Below are positions 52,782 to 61,086 of a stretch of 64,000 nt of DNA, piece by piece. The notes beneath the pieces are model-generated. The model searched no databases. It worked only from the letters and a program-made list of their open reading frames with translations, and was not told where the DNA came from. How positions within the stretch are numbered: the first letter of the stretch is position 1; every line of letters starts with the position of its first letter. This DNA comes from Rhizobium esperanzae (GTDB lineage Bacteria > Pseudomonadota > Alphaproteobacteria > Rhizobiales > Rhizobiaceae): contig NZ_MXPU01000004.1 in NCBI RefSeq assembly GCF_002204185.1, positions 62,001-126,000 on the forward strand, read 5' to 3'. Made by a program: the position numbers and the translations under genes.

Positions 52782-55388
52782 ATGACATTTCCGACAGCGA
52801 CCTACCGGATACAGTTTCGCAACGGCATGACCTTCGATCGCGCCTGCGGTCTCATTCCCTATCTGAAGACGCTCGGTATCAGCCACCTCTACGCCTCACC
52901 GATTTTCACCGCCGTCAGCGGTTCGACCCATGGCTATGACGTCACCGACGCCAACGAGATCGACCCCGCGCTCGGCGGCCGGACAGGTTTCGACCGGCTG
53001 ACCGAGCGCCTCGCCTTGGCGGGCATGGGCCTCATCCTCGACATCGTCCCAAACCATATGGCCGCCTCGCCGGAAAACGGCTGGTGGCGCGACGTGCTGG
53101 CATTCGGCCGGCAAAGCGCCTATGCCGGTCATTTCGACATCGACTGGCGCGAACCGCTGACCCTGCCGCAGCTCGGCCAGCATTTCGAAGAGTCGCTGGC
53201 TGCAGGCGAATTGCGTCTTGTGCTCGACGAGACGCACGGCAACTTTGCCTTGGCGTACTTCCACACCTTGTTGCCGCTGAACCCCAACAGCTACGGTGCG
53301 CTCGCCAACCGCCTCGACGACCCGGTCGCCATGCGAATGGCGGAGGCAGCCGTCACATCGGGCGCGGATTTTGCCCGGGCGCTGCGCGATATCCTCTTCG
53401 AAGGCGGCGATCGGGCGATCCTCCGGCAAAAACTCGAGGACGTTTCGTCCGATCATGATTTTCTCAGAAGCCTGCATGAGGAACAGTATTGGCGCCTGAC
53501 CCATTGGAAGGAGGCGGCGCGGCATCTGAGCTATCGCCGCTTTTTCGAAGTGACCGGACTGGTCGGCACCCGCGTCGAAGATCCCCCGGTGTTCGACGAC
53601 CTGCATCGGCTGGTGCTTGAGCTGGTGCGCCAGGGCAAGGTGCAGGGCCTGCGCATCGATCATGTCGACGGGCTTGCCGAGCCCAAGGCTTATCTCGACA
53701 GGCTTCGGGCAGCGGTCGGAGCCGATATCTATATCGTCGTGGAAAAGATCCTCGGAGCAAGCGAGGTGCTGCCGGAGAGCTGGCCGGTTGCCGGCACCAC
53801 CGGATATGAATTCATCGCCGCGTTGAGCGAACTCTTCATCGATGCTGGCGGACTGCGCATATTGGACGACGCCTATCGCAGCCTCGCCGGCGAAACGGGT
53901 GATCCCGAGGCGGGCCGGCGGCTTGCCAGGCGACAGATGGTGGAGCGCAATTTCGCCGGGGAGACCGCCAGGCTGGCAGCGATCGCGGCGGGCATCTTTC
54001 CCGAACTCAACCGAGGAGAGATCGCCACCGCGCTCGGGGCGCTGCTGATCGCCTTTCCCGTCTACCGCACCTATGGCGACGGCGGTCCGCTCTCCTGGCA
54101 GGATTCGGCCGTCCTTGCCGCGACCGCATCGCAAGTCATGGCAGAACTCGACGACCGGCGGGCGCTCGATCATGTGCTGAAGCTTCTCGAAGGCAGAATC
54201 GAGGGCGATGCGGCTCATGAATTCCGAATACGCTTCCAGCAATTGAGCGGGCCGGTCATGGCGAAGGCGACCGAGGATACGCTGTTCTACCGCTATAACA
54301 GGCTGCTTGCCGCAAACGAAGTCGGCAGCGAACCGGGCAAGCCGCCCGAGGGCCTGGACGGCTTCCATCGCCGCATGGCCGAACGGGCGCGGCTGCAGCC
54401 GCATGGGCTTTCGGCAACGGCGACCCACGACACCAAGCGCGGCGAGGATGCGCGCGCAAGGCTCTATGCCTTGAGCGAAGGGGCGGATGTTTTTGCCCAG
54501 GCGGTGGCGCGTTGGCGTGACATGAACCGGCCGTGGCTGAAGGATCTGCCAGATGGCGTTGCACCGGAGCCGAATACCGAATGGATGTTGTATCAGGCGC
54601 TTGCCGGCGTCTGGCCGGAGGATTTCGACAGAGGGCAGATGGAAGAGCTTCGCGCCCGCTTTACCAACTACGCGGTCAAGGCGGTGCGCGAGGCCAAATT
54701 GCGTACTGCCTGGACGGAACAGGATGGTGCGTATGAAGAGGCCGTCACAAATTACGCCGCGGCGCTGGTGTCGCCGGACAATGACGCCTTTCTCGAAGAT
54801 TTCGAAAGCGTGCTGCAGCCCTTCATTGCGGCGGGCTACGTCAACAGCCTGTCGCAGACACTGCTGAAGCTGACGGCACCCGGCATTCCCGACATTTACC
54901 AGGGCGCGGAAGGTTTCGATTTCAGTCTTGTCGATCCCGACAATCGCCGACCTGTCGACCACGAACAGCTGGCAGCCTGGCTTGACGAAGCCGGACCGAT
55001 CGCCAAGCTTCAGGCGGCGGCGTTGAAGCAGCGCATCATCGGGATCAGCCTTCAATTGCGTCGGCGGCAGCCGGCTCTGTTTTCGAAAGGCGACTATCTG
55101 CCGTTAAAGGCGACGGGCAGCCGGCGTGACCATCTGCTCGCTTTTGCCCGTGTGCAGGATGGTGATTTCGCGATCATCGCCGCGCCCCGGCTGATGTTCG
55201 GCTGGCTCGACCCTGGCGTGCTGTTTGCCGGTCCTGAATTCTGGGAGGATACTATGATCGCCGTCCCCTCCCCTCTTTACGGCATGAAGGCAGATCTGCT
55301 GACCGGAAAGACGATCGAGCCAGGGGGCAGCATTTCGGTCTCTGCCCTGCTCGGTACCCAGCCGGTCGGGCTCATCAGCCCGATCTGA
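52782..55388 (+). CDS. treY: Malto-oligosyltrehalose synthase
   Basis: An 868-residue GH13 enzyme that converts the reducing end of maltodextrin into a terminal alpha,alpha-1,1-linked trehalose unit. Family blocks are TYRIQFRNGMTFDRA at the N-terminus, LDIVPNHMA, the nucleophile Asp293 in GLRIDHVDGLAEPKAYL, the acid Glu321 in IVVEKILG, and SATATHDTKRGEDARARL. PGIPDIYQGAE near residue 705 is also diagnostic. The partner treZ and glgX are not next to it in this window. The start at 52782 follows AGGCGGG. It is separated from pbpC by 60 bases. Trehalose made this way would protect against osmotic and drying stress. Confidence 0.95.
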   Translation: MTFPTATYRIQFRNGMTFDRACGLIPYLKTLGISHLYASPIFTAVSGSTHGYDVTDANEIDPALGGRTGFDRLTERLALAGMGLILDIVPNHMAASPENGWWRDVLAFGRQSAYAGHFDIDWREPLTLPQLGQHFEESLAAGELRLVLDETHGNFALAYFHTLLPLNPNSYGALANRLDDPVAMRMAEAAVTSGADFARALRDILFEGGDRAILRQKLEDVSSDHDFLRSLHEEQYWRLTHWKEAARHLSYRRFFEVTGLVGTRVEDPPVFDDLHRLVLELVRQGKVQGLRIDHVDGLAEPKAYLDRLRAAVGADIYIVVEKILGASEVLPESWPVAGTTGYEFIAALSELFIDAGGLRILDDAYRSLAGETGDPEAGRRLARRQMVERNFAGETARLAAIAAGIFPELNRGEIATALGALLIAFPVYRTYGDGGPLSWQDSAVLAATASQVMAELDDRRALDHVLKLLEGRIEGDAAHEFRIRFQQLSGPVMAKATEDTLFYRYNRLLAANEVGSEPGKPPEGLDGFHRRMAERARLQPHGLSATATHDTKRGEDARARLYALSEGADVFAQAVARWRDMNRPWLKDLPDGVAPEPNTEWMLYQALAGVWPEDFDRGQMEELRARFTNYAVKAVREAKLRTAWTEQDGAYEEAVTNYAAALVSPDNDAFLEDFESVLQPFIAAGYVNSLSQTLLKLTAPGIPDIYQGAEGFDFSLVDPDNRRPVDHEQLAAWLDEAGPIAKLQAAALKQRIIGISLQLRRRQPALFSKGDYLPLKATGSRRDHLLAFARVQDGDFAIIAAPRLMFGWLDPGVLFAGPEFWEDTMIAVPSPLYGMKADLLTGKTIEPGGSISVSALLGTQPVGLISPI

Positions 55389-55457
55389 AGATCGCGCGCC
55401 GTCAGCTCTGCAAGCGAGTGGCGGTCGTCGAAAAATCGATCTCGCCGAAATTAGCGC

Positions 55458-55488
55458 TTGACCTTCCAGTTGCTGGAAGGTCGATAAC
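55458..55488 (+). promoter_or_regulatory. CueR/HmrR-type copper promoter of copA
   Basis: A -35 TTGACC (55458-55463) and a -10 GATAAC (55483-55488) are 19 bases apart. The overlong spacer is filled by the dyad ACCTTCC-N7-GGAAGGT (55461-55481). This is the arrangement recognised by MerR-family copper regulators, which untwist the 19-base spacer when Cu(I) binds. The copper ATPase start is 35 bases downstream. Confidence 0.92.
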
Positions 55489-55522
55489 TCTCTCCAATGC
55501 CCTGCGGGCTTAGGAGACAAGC

Positions 55523-58045
55523 ATGAACATAAAACACGACCACCATCACGGCCACGCCCATGGCGATGATGATCATGGCCATTGCAGCCATGATCAGGGG
55601 AAGGTCGCCGACACGGTCATTCGTGATCCCGTCTGCGGCATGACCGTCGATCCGGAAGCCGGCAAGCCCACCCTTGCGCATGCCGACCGCCTTTACCATT
55701 TCTGCGCCGAAAGCTGCCGGACGAAATTTGCGGCCGCACCCCAGGATTACCTGACAGCGAAGGACCCTGTCTGCGGCATGACCGTCGATCGTTCGGCGGC
55801 CAAACATTTCCTGAGGGTCGAGGGCGAGAAATTCTACTTCTGCTCGGCCGGCTGCAAGACGAAATTCGAAGCCGACCCCACGGCCTATCGCGACGGCAAT
55901 CGCCCGGCAGCAAAGCCGGCGCCGAAGGGCACGCTCTATACCTGCCCGATGCATCCGGAGGTCATCAGCGACCGTCCCGGCGACTGCCCGAAATGCGGCA
56001 TGGCGCTGGAACCGATGGGTGTTCCTCCCGCTGACGAAGGCCCGAACCCGGAACTTGTAGATTTCACCAAACGGCTTTGGGTCAGCGCCATCCTTGCGCT
56101 GCCGCTGCTGGCGCTCGGCATGGGGCCGATGCTCGGCCTGCCGCTCCGGGAAGCGATCGGCGAACCGCTGGCGACCTATATTGAGCTAGCGCTGGCAACG
56201 CCGGTCGTGCTGTGGGCCGCGCTGCCGTTCTTCCGCCGCGCCTGGGCGTCTGTCGTCAACCGAAGCCCGAACATGTGGACGCTGATCGGCCTCGGCGTCG
56301 GCACCGCCTATGTCTACAGCGTCGTCGCCACGCTTGCGCCCGGTCTTTTCCCGATGAGCTTTCGCGGCCATGGCGCCACCGTGCCTGTCTATTTCGAGGC
56401 GGCCGCCGTCATCGTCGCCCTGGTCTTCGTCGGCCAGGTGCTGGAACTGAAGGCACGCGAGCGGACCGGCTCGGCAATCCGCGCTCTGCTCGACCTCGCG
56501 CCGAAGACGGCGCGGCGCATTGACGCCGATGGCAATGAGAGGGACGTGCCGGTAGAGGAAATTCAGACCGGCGACCGGTTGCGGGTGCGCCCGGGCGAGC
56601 GCGTACCGGTGGATGGTTCCGTCCTCGAGGGCCAGTCGACCGTCGACGAATCGATGATATCGGGGGAGCCTCTGCCCGTCGAGAAGGCGACGGGCGACGG
56701 GCTGACCGGCGGCACGATCAACAAGAACGGCTCCCTCGTCATGTCGGCCGAGAAAGTCGGCGCAGACACGGTGCTGTCGCGCATCGTCGACATGGTCGCC
56801 AAGGCGCAGCGTTCGCGGGCGCCGATTCAGGGCGCCGTCGACCGGGTGTCGGCCGTCTTCGTGCCCGCCGTCGTCGCCATAGCCATCCTTGTCTTCGTCG
56901 TCTGGGCCGCGATCGGGCCGGAGCCAAGCCTGGCAAACGCGCTGCTTGCCGCCGTCGCCGTTCTGATCATCGCCTGCCCCTGTGCGCTCGGCCTTGCGAC
57001 GCCGATGTCGATTATGATCGCGACCGGGCGCGGCGCTGGTGAAGGCGTGCTGATCAAGGACGCCGAAGCGCTGGAGCGCTTTTCCAAGGTCGACACGCTG
57101 ATCGTCGATAAGACCGGCACGCTGACCGAAGGCAAGCCTGTGCTCACCGACATCTTCGCCGTCGGCGGCGTCGAGGAGAACCGGCTGCTGTCGCTGGCCG
57201 CGAGCCTTGAGCGCGGCTCCGAGCATCCGCTGGCCGAAGCGATCGTTGCCGGCGCCGAAGAGCGCAGTGCCGCCTTCGTGGAGGTGAGCGGCTTCGAGGC
57301 GAAGACCGGCAAGGGGGTCCAGGGCATAGCGCACGGTACAAGCGTGGCGCTCGGCAATGCGGCGCTGCTCGCCGATCTCGGCGCCGATCCGTCGGCGCTG
57401 TCGGAGAAGACCGAAGCCCTGCGCGGCGATGGCAAGACGGTGATGTTCGTGACGCTTGACGGCAAGCTTGCCGGTCTCGTCGCCGTCGCCGACCGGATCA
57501 AGCCGACGACGTCAGCCGCCATCAAGGCGCTGCACGACAGCGGGCTGAAGATCATCATGGCGACCGGCGACAACGAGCGCACGGCGCGTGCGGTGGCGAA
57601 AAGCCTCGGCATCGACGAGGTCCGCGCCGACGTGCTGCCGGAAGGCAAGAAGGCGCTGATCGACGAACTGCGCTCCAAAGGCGCGGTGATCGCCATGGCC
57701 GGCGACGGGGTCAACGACGCCCCGGCACTTGCGACCGCCGATGTCGGCATCGCCATGGGCACCGGCGCCGATGTTGCAATGGAAAGCGCCGGCATTACCT
57801 TGGTCAAAGGCGATCTCAACGGGATCGTCAGAGCGCGGCGGCTGGCGGAGGCGACGATGCGCAATATCCGCCAGAATCTCGGCTTCGCCTTCGGCTATAA
57901 TGCGCTCGGCGTGCCGGTCGCCGCCGGGGTCCTCTATCCCGTTTTCGGCTTGCTGCTCTCGCCGATGATCGCGGCGGCGGCGATGAGCCTCTCGTCTGTA
58001 TCGGTGATATCAAATGCGCTGAGACTGCGCTTTGCAAAATTATAG
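55523..58045 (+). CDS. copA: Copper-exporting P1B-type ATPase with tandem YHS domains
   Basis: An 840-residue Cu(I) exporter of the ActP/CopA type. The N-terminal region is unusual: a His/Asp-rich tail (residues 1-25), two YHS domains beginning DPVCGMTV (about 35-75 and 81-120), then a heavy-metal-binding module with YTCPMHPEV and [10 protein letters not shown] (about 135-170), instead of HMA domains. The core has the transmembrane CPC at 485-487, phosphorylation Asp529 in DKTGTLTEG, the HP dipeptide in SEHPLAEAI and [10 protein letters not shown]. The start at 55523 has AGGAGA. The regulator gene follows after 9 bases. In rhizobia the gene is called actP and protects against copper at low pH. 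Confidence 0.95.
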   Translation: MNIKHDHHHGHAHGDDDHGHCSHDQGKVADTVIRDPVCGMTVDPEAGKPTLAHADRLYHFCAESCRTKFAAAPQDYLTAKDPVCGMTVDRSAAKHFLRVEGEKFYFCSAGCKTKFEADPTAYRDGNRPAAKPAPKGTLYTCPMHPEVISDRPGDCPKCGMALEPMGVPPADEGPNPELVDFTKRLWVSAILALPLLALGMGPMLGLPLREAIGEPLATYIELALATPVVLWAALPFFRRAWASVVNRSPNMWTLIGLGVGTAYVYSVVATLAPGLFPMSFRGHGATVPVYFEAAAVIVALVFVGQVLELKARERTGSAIRALLDLAPKTARRIDADGNERDVPVEEIQTGDRLRVRPGERVPVDGSVLEGQSTVDESMISGEPLPVEKATGDGLTGGTINKNGSLVMSAEKVGADTVLSRIVDMVAKAQRSRAPIQGAVDRVSAVFVPAVVAIAILVFVVWAAIGPEPSLANALLAAVAVLIIACPCALGLATPMSIMIATGRGAGEGVLIKDAEALERFSKVDTLIVDKTGTLTEGKPVLTDIFAVGGVEENRLLSLAASLERGSEHPLAEAIVAGAEERSAAFVEVSGFEAKTGKGVQGIAHGTSVALGNAALLADLGADPSALSEKTEALRGDGKTVMFVTLDGKLAGLVAVADRIKPTTSAAIKALHDSGLKIIMATGDNERTARAVAKSLGIDEVRADVLPEGKKALIDELRSKGAVIAMAGDGVNDAPALATADVGIAMGTGADVAMESAGITLVKGDLNGIVRARRLAEATMRNIRQNLGFAFGYNALGVPVAAGVLYPVFGLLLSPMIAAAAMSLSSVSVISNALRLRFAKL

Positions 58046-58054
58046 GAGACGGCC

Positions 58055-58444
58055 ATGAATATCGGCGAAGCATCTGAGCGCTCCGGCCTGCCTTCGAAGA
58101 CCATCCGCTACTACGAGGATATCGGCCTGATCCGCCCCGAAAGGGGCGGAAACGGCTATCGCGACTATGCTGCGGCCGATGTTCACAAGCTGCGCTTCTT
58201 GCAGCGTTCGCGCGGTCTTGGCTTTTCGGTCGAGGAATGCCGGCAATTGCTGGCGCTTTATGAGGACAAAGCCCGGGCGAGCGCCGACGTCAGGGACATT
58301 GCCGAGACAAAACTCGGGGAGATCGACCGCAAGATTCGCGAACTGACGGAACTTCGCCGCACTCTCGAGCATCTCGTGCATGCCTGCCATGGCAACGACC
58401 GGCCGGACTGTCCAATTCTCGAAGAGCTCTCGGACGGTCGCTGA
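58055..58444 (+). CDS. hmrR: Cu(I)-responsive MerR family regulator
   Basis: A 129-residue MerR protein (CueR/HmrR). The N-terminal winged helix starts MNIGEASERSGLPSKTIRYYEDIGLI. The copper-binding cysteines are Cys111 and Cys119 in ACHGNDRPDCPIL, the spacing of Cu(I) sensors. The long dimerisation helix covers about residues 80-108. RBS TAGGAGA overlaps the copA stop region, so it is in one operon with copA and controls the promoter at 55458. Confidence 0.95.
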   Translation: MNIGEASERSGLPSKTIRYYEDIGLIRPERGGNGYRDYAAADVHKLRFLQRSRGLGFSVEECRQLLALYEDKARASADVRDIAETKLGEIDRKIRELTELRRTLEHLVHACHGNDRPDCPILEELSDGR

Positions 58445-58466
58445 CCGCTTTAGAAAACCGGAGAGA

Positions 58467-58751
58467 CTAGCTGAACGTCCTGAAGGGAGCCTGCTCGGCG
58501 GGTTCGTCCTCGTCGCCGTCATCAAGCACGCCTTCATCGAGACGATGCTTGATCGCAAGCGCGTAGATCACGTCGAGAATATTGCGGTCCCTGAGATGAG
58601 GATCGGTCAGAGCGAGAAGCGAAGCCCTGACGATCTTCTTGCTGGTGGCTTTCGAGCATCGCGCCTTGACGAAATCATAGAGTGCCTCACCCGTCAGCCC
58701 TTCCATGGCGCCGTCCACGAGAGCTTCGTAGACCCGCTTCTTTTCCTTCAT
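58467..58751 (-). CDS. Conserved small hypothetical protein
   Basis: A 94-residue acidic-tailed protein (MKEKKRVYEALVDGAMEGL at the start, GDEDEPAEQ near the end) with mostly helical character. I recognise it only as a type of conserved rhizobial protein without known function. Residues 8-27 and 36-52 look like helices that could form a small bundle. The start at 58751 is preceded by AGGGGAAA. It is convergent with hmrR (22 bases) and divergent from the ECF sigma gene. There is no signal peptide or membrane segment. Confidence 0.7.
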   Translation of the reverse strand: MKEKKRVYEALVDGAMEGLTGEALYDFVKARCSKATSKKIVRASLLALTDPHLRDRNILDVIYALAIKHRLDEGVLDDGDEDEPAEQAPFRTFS

Positions 58752-58874
58752 TCTTTATTTTCCCCTGCAAATCAGCGGCGTGATGATCTGTCATGTAATT
58801 GTCATAAACAATCGCCGATTTAAGGCGCACATGCGCCGGGGGATGGTATTTCCCCGGTTCGTCGAAGGCGATGT

Positions 58875-58904
58875 CCGGCGGGCATGATTTTTTTATGCCG
58901 CCGG
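58875..58904. promoter_or_regulatory. Inverted repeat abutting the ECF promoter
   Basis: CCGGCGGGCAT and ATGCCGCCGG are separated by nine T-rich bases. One unpaired G interrupts the stem. The repeat ends on the first base of the -35 GGAATA. It could be an activator site or a transcript barrier between divergent genes. The 187-base gap holds nothing else. Confidence 0.4.
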
Positions 58905-58931
58905 GAATAAAATCCGCCGCGCTTGCGTATA
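58904..58931 (+). promoter_or_regulatory. ECF-type promoter, probably autoregulated
   Basis: -35 GGAATA (58904-58909), 16 bases, -10 CGTATA (58926-58931). This is the general form of ECF sigma promoters (GGAA...CGT). The -10 ends only 7 bases before the ATG of the sigma gene, so transcription would begin at or near the start codon. No Shine-Dalgarno is visible. Confidence 0.65.
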
Positions 58932-58938
58932 CTCAAGC

Positions 58939-59478
58939 ATGGAACGCAAAGACCGCCCCTTCGATGTCATCGGACAGCTTGCAGCGCTGAGGCGTTACGC
59001 TCGCGCGCTGGTGCGCAACTCGGATGAGGCGGAGGATCTGGTGCATGATGCCCTTGTGCGCGCCTTCGAGAAGAGAAAGAGCTTCCGAAGCGGCGGCAAT
59101 CTGCGCACCTGGCTGCTTTCCATCCTGCACAATGCCCATATCGATCGTCTTCGCCGGAACCGGTCGCTGATGCGTCGCCACGACGAAGCGGCTATCGAAG
59201 CCGAGCGGTCGCTGCCGGCCGGCCAGGAACATGCCGTGCGCCTGCAGCAGGTGCGCGACGCCTTCTTCGAGCTGCCGGAGGAGCAGCGCGAGGCGCTGCA
59301 TCTCGTTGCCATCGAAGACCTTTCCTATCAGGAAGCCGCCAATGCGCTCGGTATTCCGATTGGCACGCTGATGTCTCGCATCTCCCGCGCCCGGACGCAG
59401 CTGCGCGAATTCGAGGAAAAGACGCCGCGCATTTCGCATCTCAAGTTAATCGAAGGGAGCGGCAATGAAAGCAGTTGA
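58939..59478 (+). CDS. ECF-family RNA polymerase sigma factor
   Basis: A 179-residue sigma factor. Region 2 is in ALVRNSDEAEDLVHDALVRAF with the -10 recognition stretch LRTWLLSILHNAHIDRLRR. Region 4 is in EEQREALHLVAIEDLSYQEAA and SRISRARTQLREFEE. There is no extension domain. The start codon is about at the predicted transcription start, with no ribosome-binding site, so the message may be leaderless. Its stop lies 14 bases inside the anti-sigma gene (59465), the usual coupling of ECF sigma and anti-sigma. It is not EcfG itself (no PhyR/NepR nearby). Confidence 0.92.
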   Translation: MERKDRPFDVIGQLAALRRYARALVRNSDEAEDLVHDALVRAFEKRKSFRSGGNLRTWLLSILHNAHIDRLRRNRSLMRRHDEAAIEAERSLPAGQEHAVRLQQVRDAFFELPEEQREALHLVAIEDLSYQEAANALGIPIGTLMSRISRARTQLREFEEKTPRISHLKLIEGSGNESS

Positions 59479-60232
59479 TCCGATCATCGATGCCGATCTC
59501 GATGCCTATGTGGATGGCGAGCTCGATGTCGCCCGCCGTATTCAGGTCGAGTCCTATCTCTCGGAGAACCCCGCGATTGCCGCCAAGGTGATGGCCGACC
59601 TCAGCATGAAAGGCGAGCTGCGTCTGGCGCTTGCCGGCGAAAACGCCTTCGGCCGTCCCGAGACCCGCGATGCCGCCCGCCGGCTGGAGCGCGGCCTTTC
59701 CTATGGTCGTATCCTCCAGTCCATGCAGCGCATCGCCGCCGTCGGCATTCTGCTGACCGCCGGCTGGGTGGCGCATAATTCCTTCGGCGCCTTTTCGGCG
59801 ACCGAAGTGGCGGCTTCCGTTCCGGCGCCTGCTTATGTCGAGGATGCCGTCCGCGCCTATCAGACCGCGGCCCTGCGCGCCTCGATGCCTTCGCAGACCC
59901 CGACCAGCTATAGCGCCGAGGACATACGCGCCGCGACCGCGATTGTCATGCCCGAACTGCCGAAAGACTGGAAGATCGCCGACGTCCAGATATTCCCGTC
60001 CGAATTCGGCCCGAGCATCGAGATGGCGATCACGGTGGCCGATGGAAAGCGGCTTTCGCTTTTCGCCGTCCGGCCGGGAGCCTTCGAGGTCCGGCCGGTC
60101 AGCCATCTCGCACTCGAAAAAGCAGAAGCCGCCTATTGGCAGATCGGCGAGGTCGCCTATGCGCTGATCGCCGACGATAGCGGACTCAATCTCGATCAGG
60201 CGGCCGAACGGCTCGCCCGTTCGCTCTACTAG
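59465..60232 (+). CDS. Membrane-bound anti-sigma factor
   Basis: A 255-residue protein whose N-terminus (DADLDAYVDGELDVARRIQVESYL) matches the helical anti-sigma domain of RsiW/ChrR-like proteins, without the zinc-binding HxxxCxxC set, which I do not see. A single membrane helix is at about residues 84-100 (MQRIAAVGILLTAGWVAHN). The rest would be periplasmic. It should hold the upstream ECF sigma inactive at the membrane. The gene overlaps the sigma gene by 14 bases, with GGGAGC before the ATG. Confidence 0.87.
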   Translation: MKAVDPIIDADLDAYVDGELDVARRIQVESYLSENPAIAAKVMADLSMKGELRLALAGENAFGRPETRDAARRLERGLSYGRILQSMQRIAAVGILLTAGWVAHNSFGAFSATEVAASVPAPAYVEDAVRAYQTAALRASMPSQTPTSYSAEDIRAATAIVMPELPKDWKIADVQIFPSEFGPSIEMAITVADGKRLSLFAVRPGAFEVRPVSHLALEKAEAAYWQIGEVAYALIADDSGLNLDQAAERLARSLY

Positions 60233-60252
60233 TTCAAACCGAGGAGATCAGC

Positions 60253-60963
60253 ATGAACCCGATCAATCCCCGATACGGAGCCGTCGCCGGCTCACAGGCC
60301 CTCTTCGACGAGGGTCTGCGTCAGCATATGCTGCGCGTCTACAATTATATGGGCCTCGGCCTGGTCATAACGGGCATCGTTGCCTTCATCGTCGGCTCGA
60401 CGCCGGCGCTTTATGTCCCGATCTTCGGCTCGCCGCTGAAATGGGTGGTGATGCTGGCTCCGCTCGCCTTCGTCTTCTTCTTCTCCTTCCGCATCCAAAC
60501 AATGTCGGCGAGCACCGCCCAGATCACCTTCTGGGCCTTCTGCGCCGTGATGGGCCTGTCGCTTGCCTCCGTCTTCCTGGTCTTCACCAAGACGAGCATC
60601 GCCCAGACCTTTTTCATCACCGCGGCGATGTTCGGCTCCACCAGCCTTTACGGTTACACGACCAGGCGTGACCTCTCGAAGATGGGCTCCTTCCTGATGA
60701 TGGGCCTCTTCGGCATTATCATCGCCGCCATCGTCAACATCTTCCTGGGCTCGAGTGCGCTGCAGTTCGCCATCTCGGTGATTGGTATCGTCGTCTTCGT
60801 CGGCCTGACCGCCTACGACACGCAGAACATCAAGGAACAATATTCGGAAAATTACGATCAGGAATCGAACCAGAAGCTTGCCGTTTTCGGTGCGCTCTCG
60901 CTCTACCTGAACTTCGTCAACATCTTCCAGCTTCTGCTCAACTTCACCGGCGAGCGGGAATAG
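60253..60963 (+). CDS. Bax inhibitor-1/YccA family membrane protein
   Basis: A 236-residue protein with seven predicted helices, starting with a soluble tail (MNPINPRYGAVAGSQALFDE). The BI-1 family signature is seen in AFCAVMGLSLASVFLVFT and FVGLTAYDTQNIKEQYSE, whose Asp residues form the conserved acidic pair. Bacterial members are pH-gated calcium leak channels in studied cases. RBS GAGGAG precedes the ATG. It lies 20 bases after the anti-sigma gene and may be in its operon, then is followed by a terminator. Confidence 0.93.
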   Translation: MNPINPRYGAVAGSQALFDEGLRQHMLRVYNYMGLGLVITGIVAFIVGSTPALYVPIFGSPLKWVVMLAPLAFVFFFSFRIQTMSASTAQITFWAFCAVMGLSLASVFLVFTKTSIAQTFFITAAMFGSTSLYGYTTRRDLSKMGSFLMMGLFGIIIAAIVNIFLGSSALQFAISVIGIVVFVGLTAYDTQNIKEQYSENYDQESNQKLAVFGALSLYLNFVNIFQLLLNFTGERE

Positions 60964-60996
60964 GACCGCGCTTCTGGGGGCAATGGAAGCGCCAGG

Positions 60997-61038
60997 GCGC
61001 CCGGTCTGCAATCCGTGACAGGATGGCAGACCGGGCGC
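60997..61038. repeat. Perfect 13-bp stem-loop downstream of the BI-1 gene
   Basis: GCGCCCGGTCTGC pairs with GCAGACCGGGCGC (16-base loop). No T-run follows. It precedes the terminator at 61051 by 12 bases and may be an mRNA 3' stabiliser. Confidence 0.65.
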
Positions 61039-61050
61039 TCACTCTCAAAG

Positions 61051-61086
61051 AACACGGCCGGACGTCGAACCGGCCGTGTTTTTATT
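61051..61086 (+). terminator. Rho-independent terminator, possibly bidirectional
   Basis: AACACGGCCGG / CCGGCCGTGTT (11-base-pair stem, loop of eight) is followed by a T-rich run (TTTTTATTT). It terminates the BI-1 transcript. The flanking A-rich left side (CAAAGAA) would give a T-run for transcripts coming from the DUF1612 gene on the minus strand. Confidence 0.85.
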
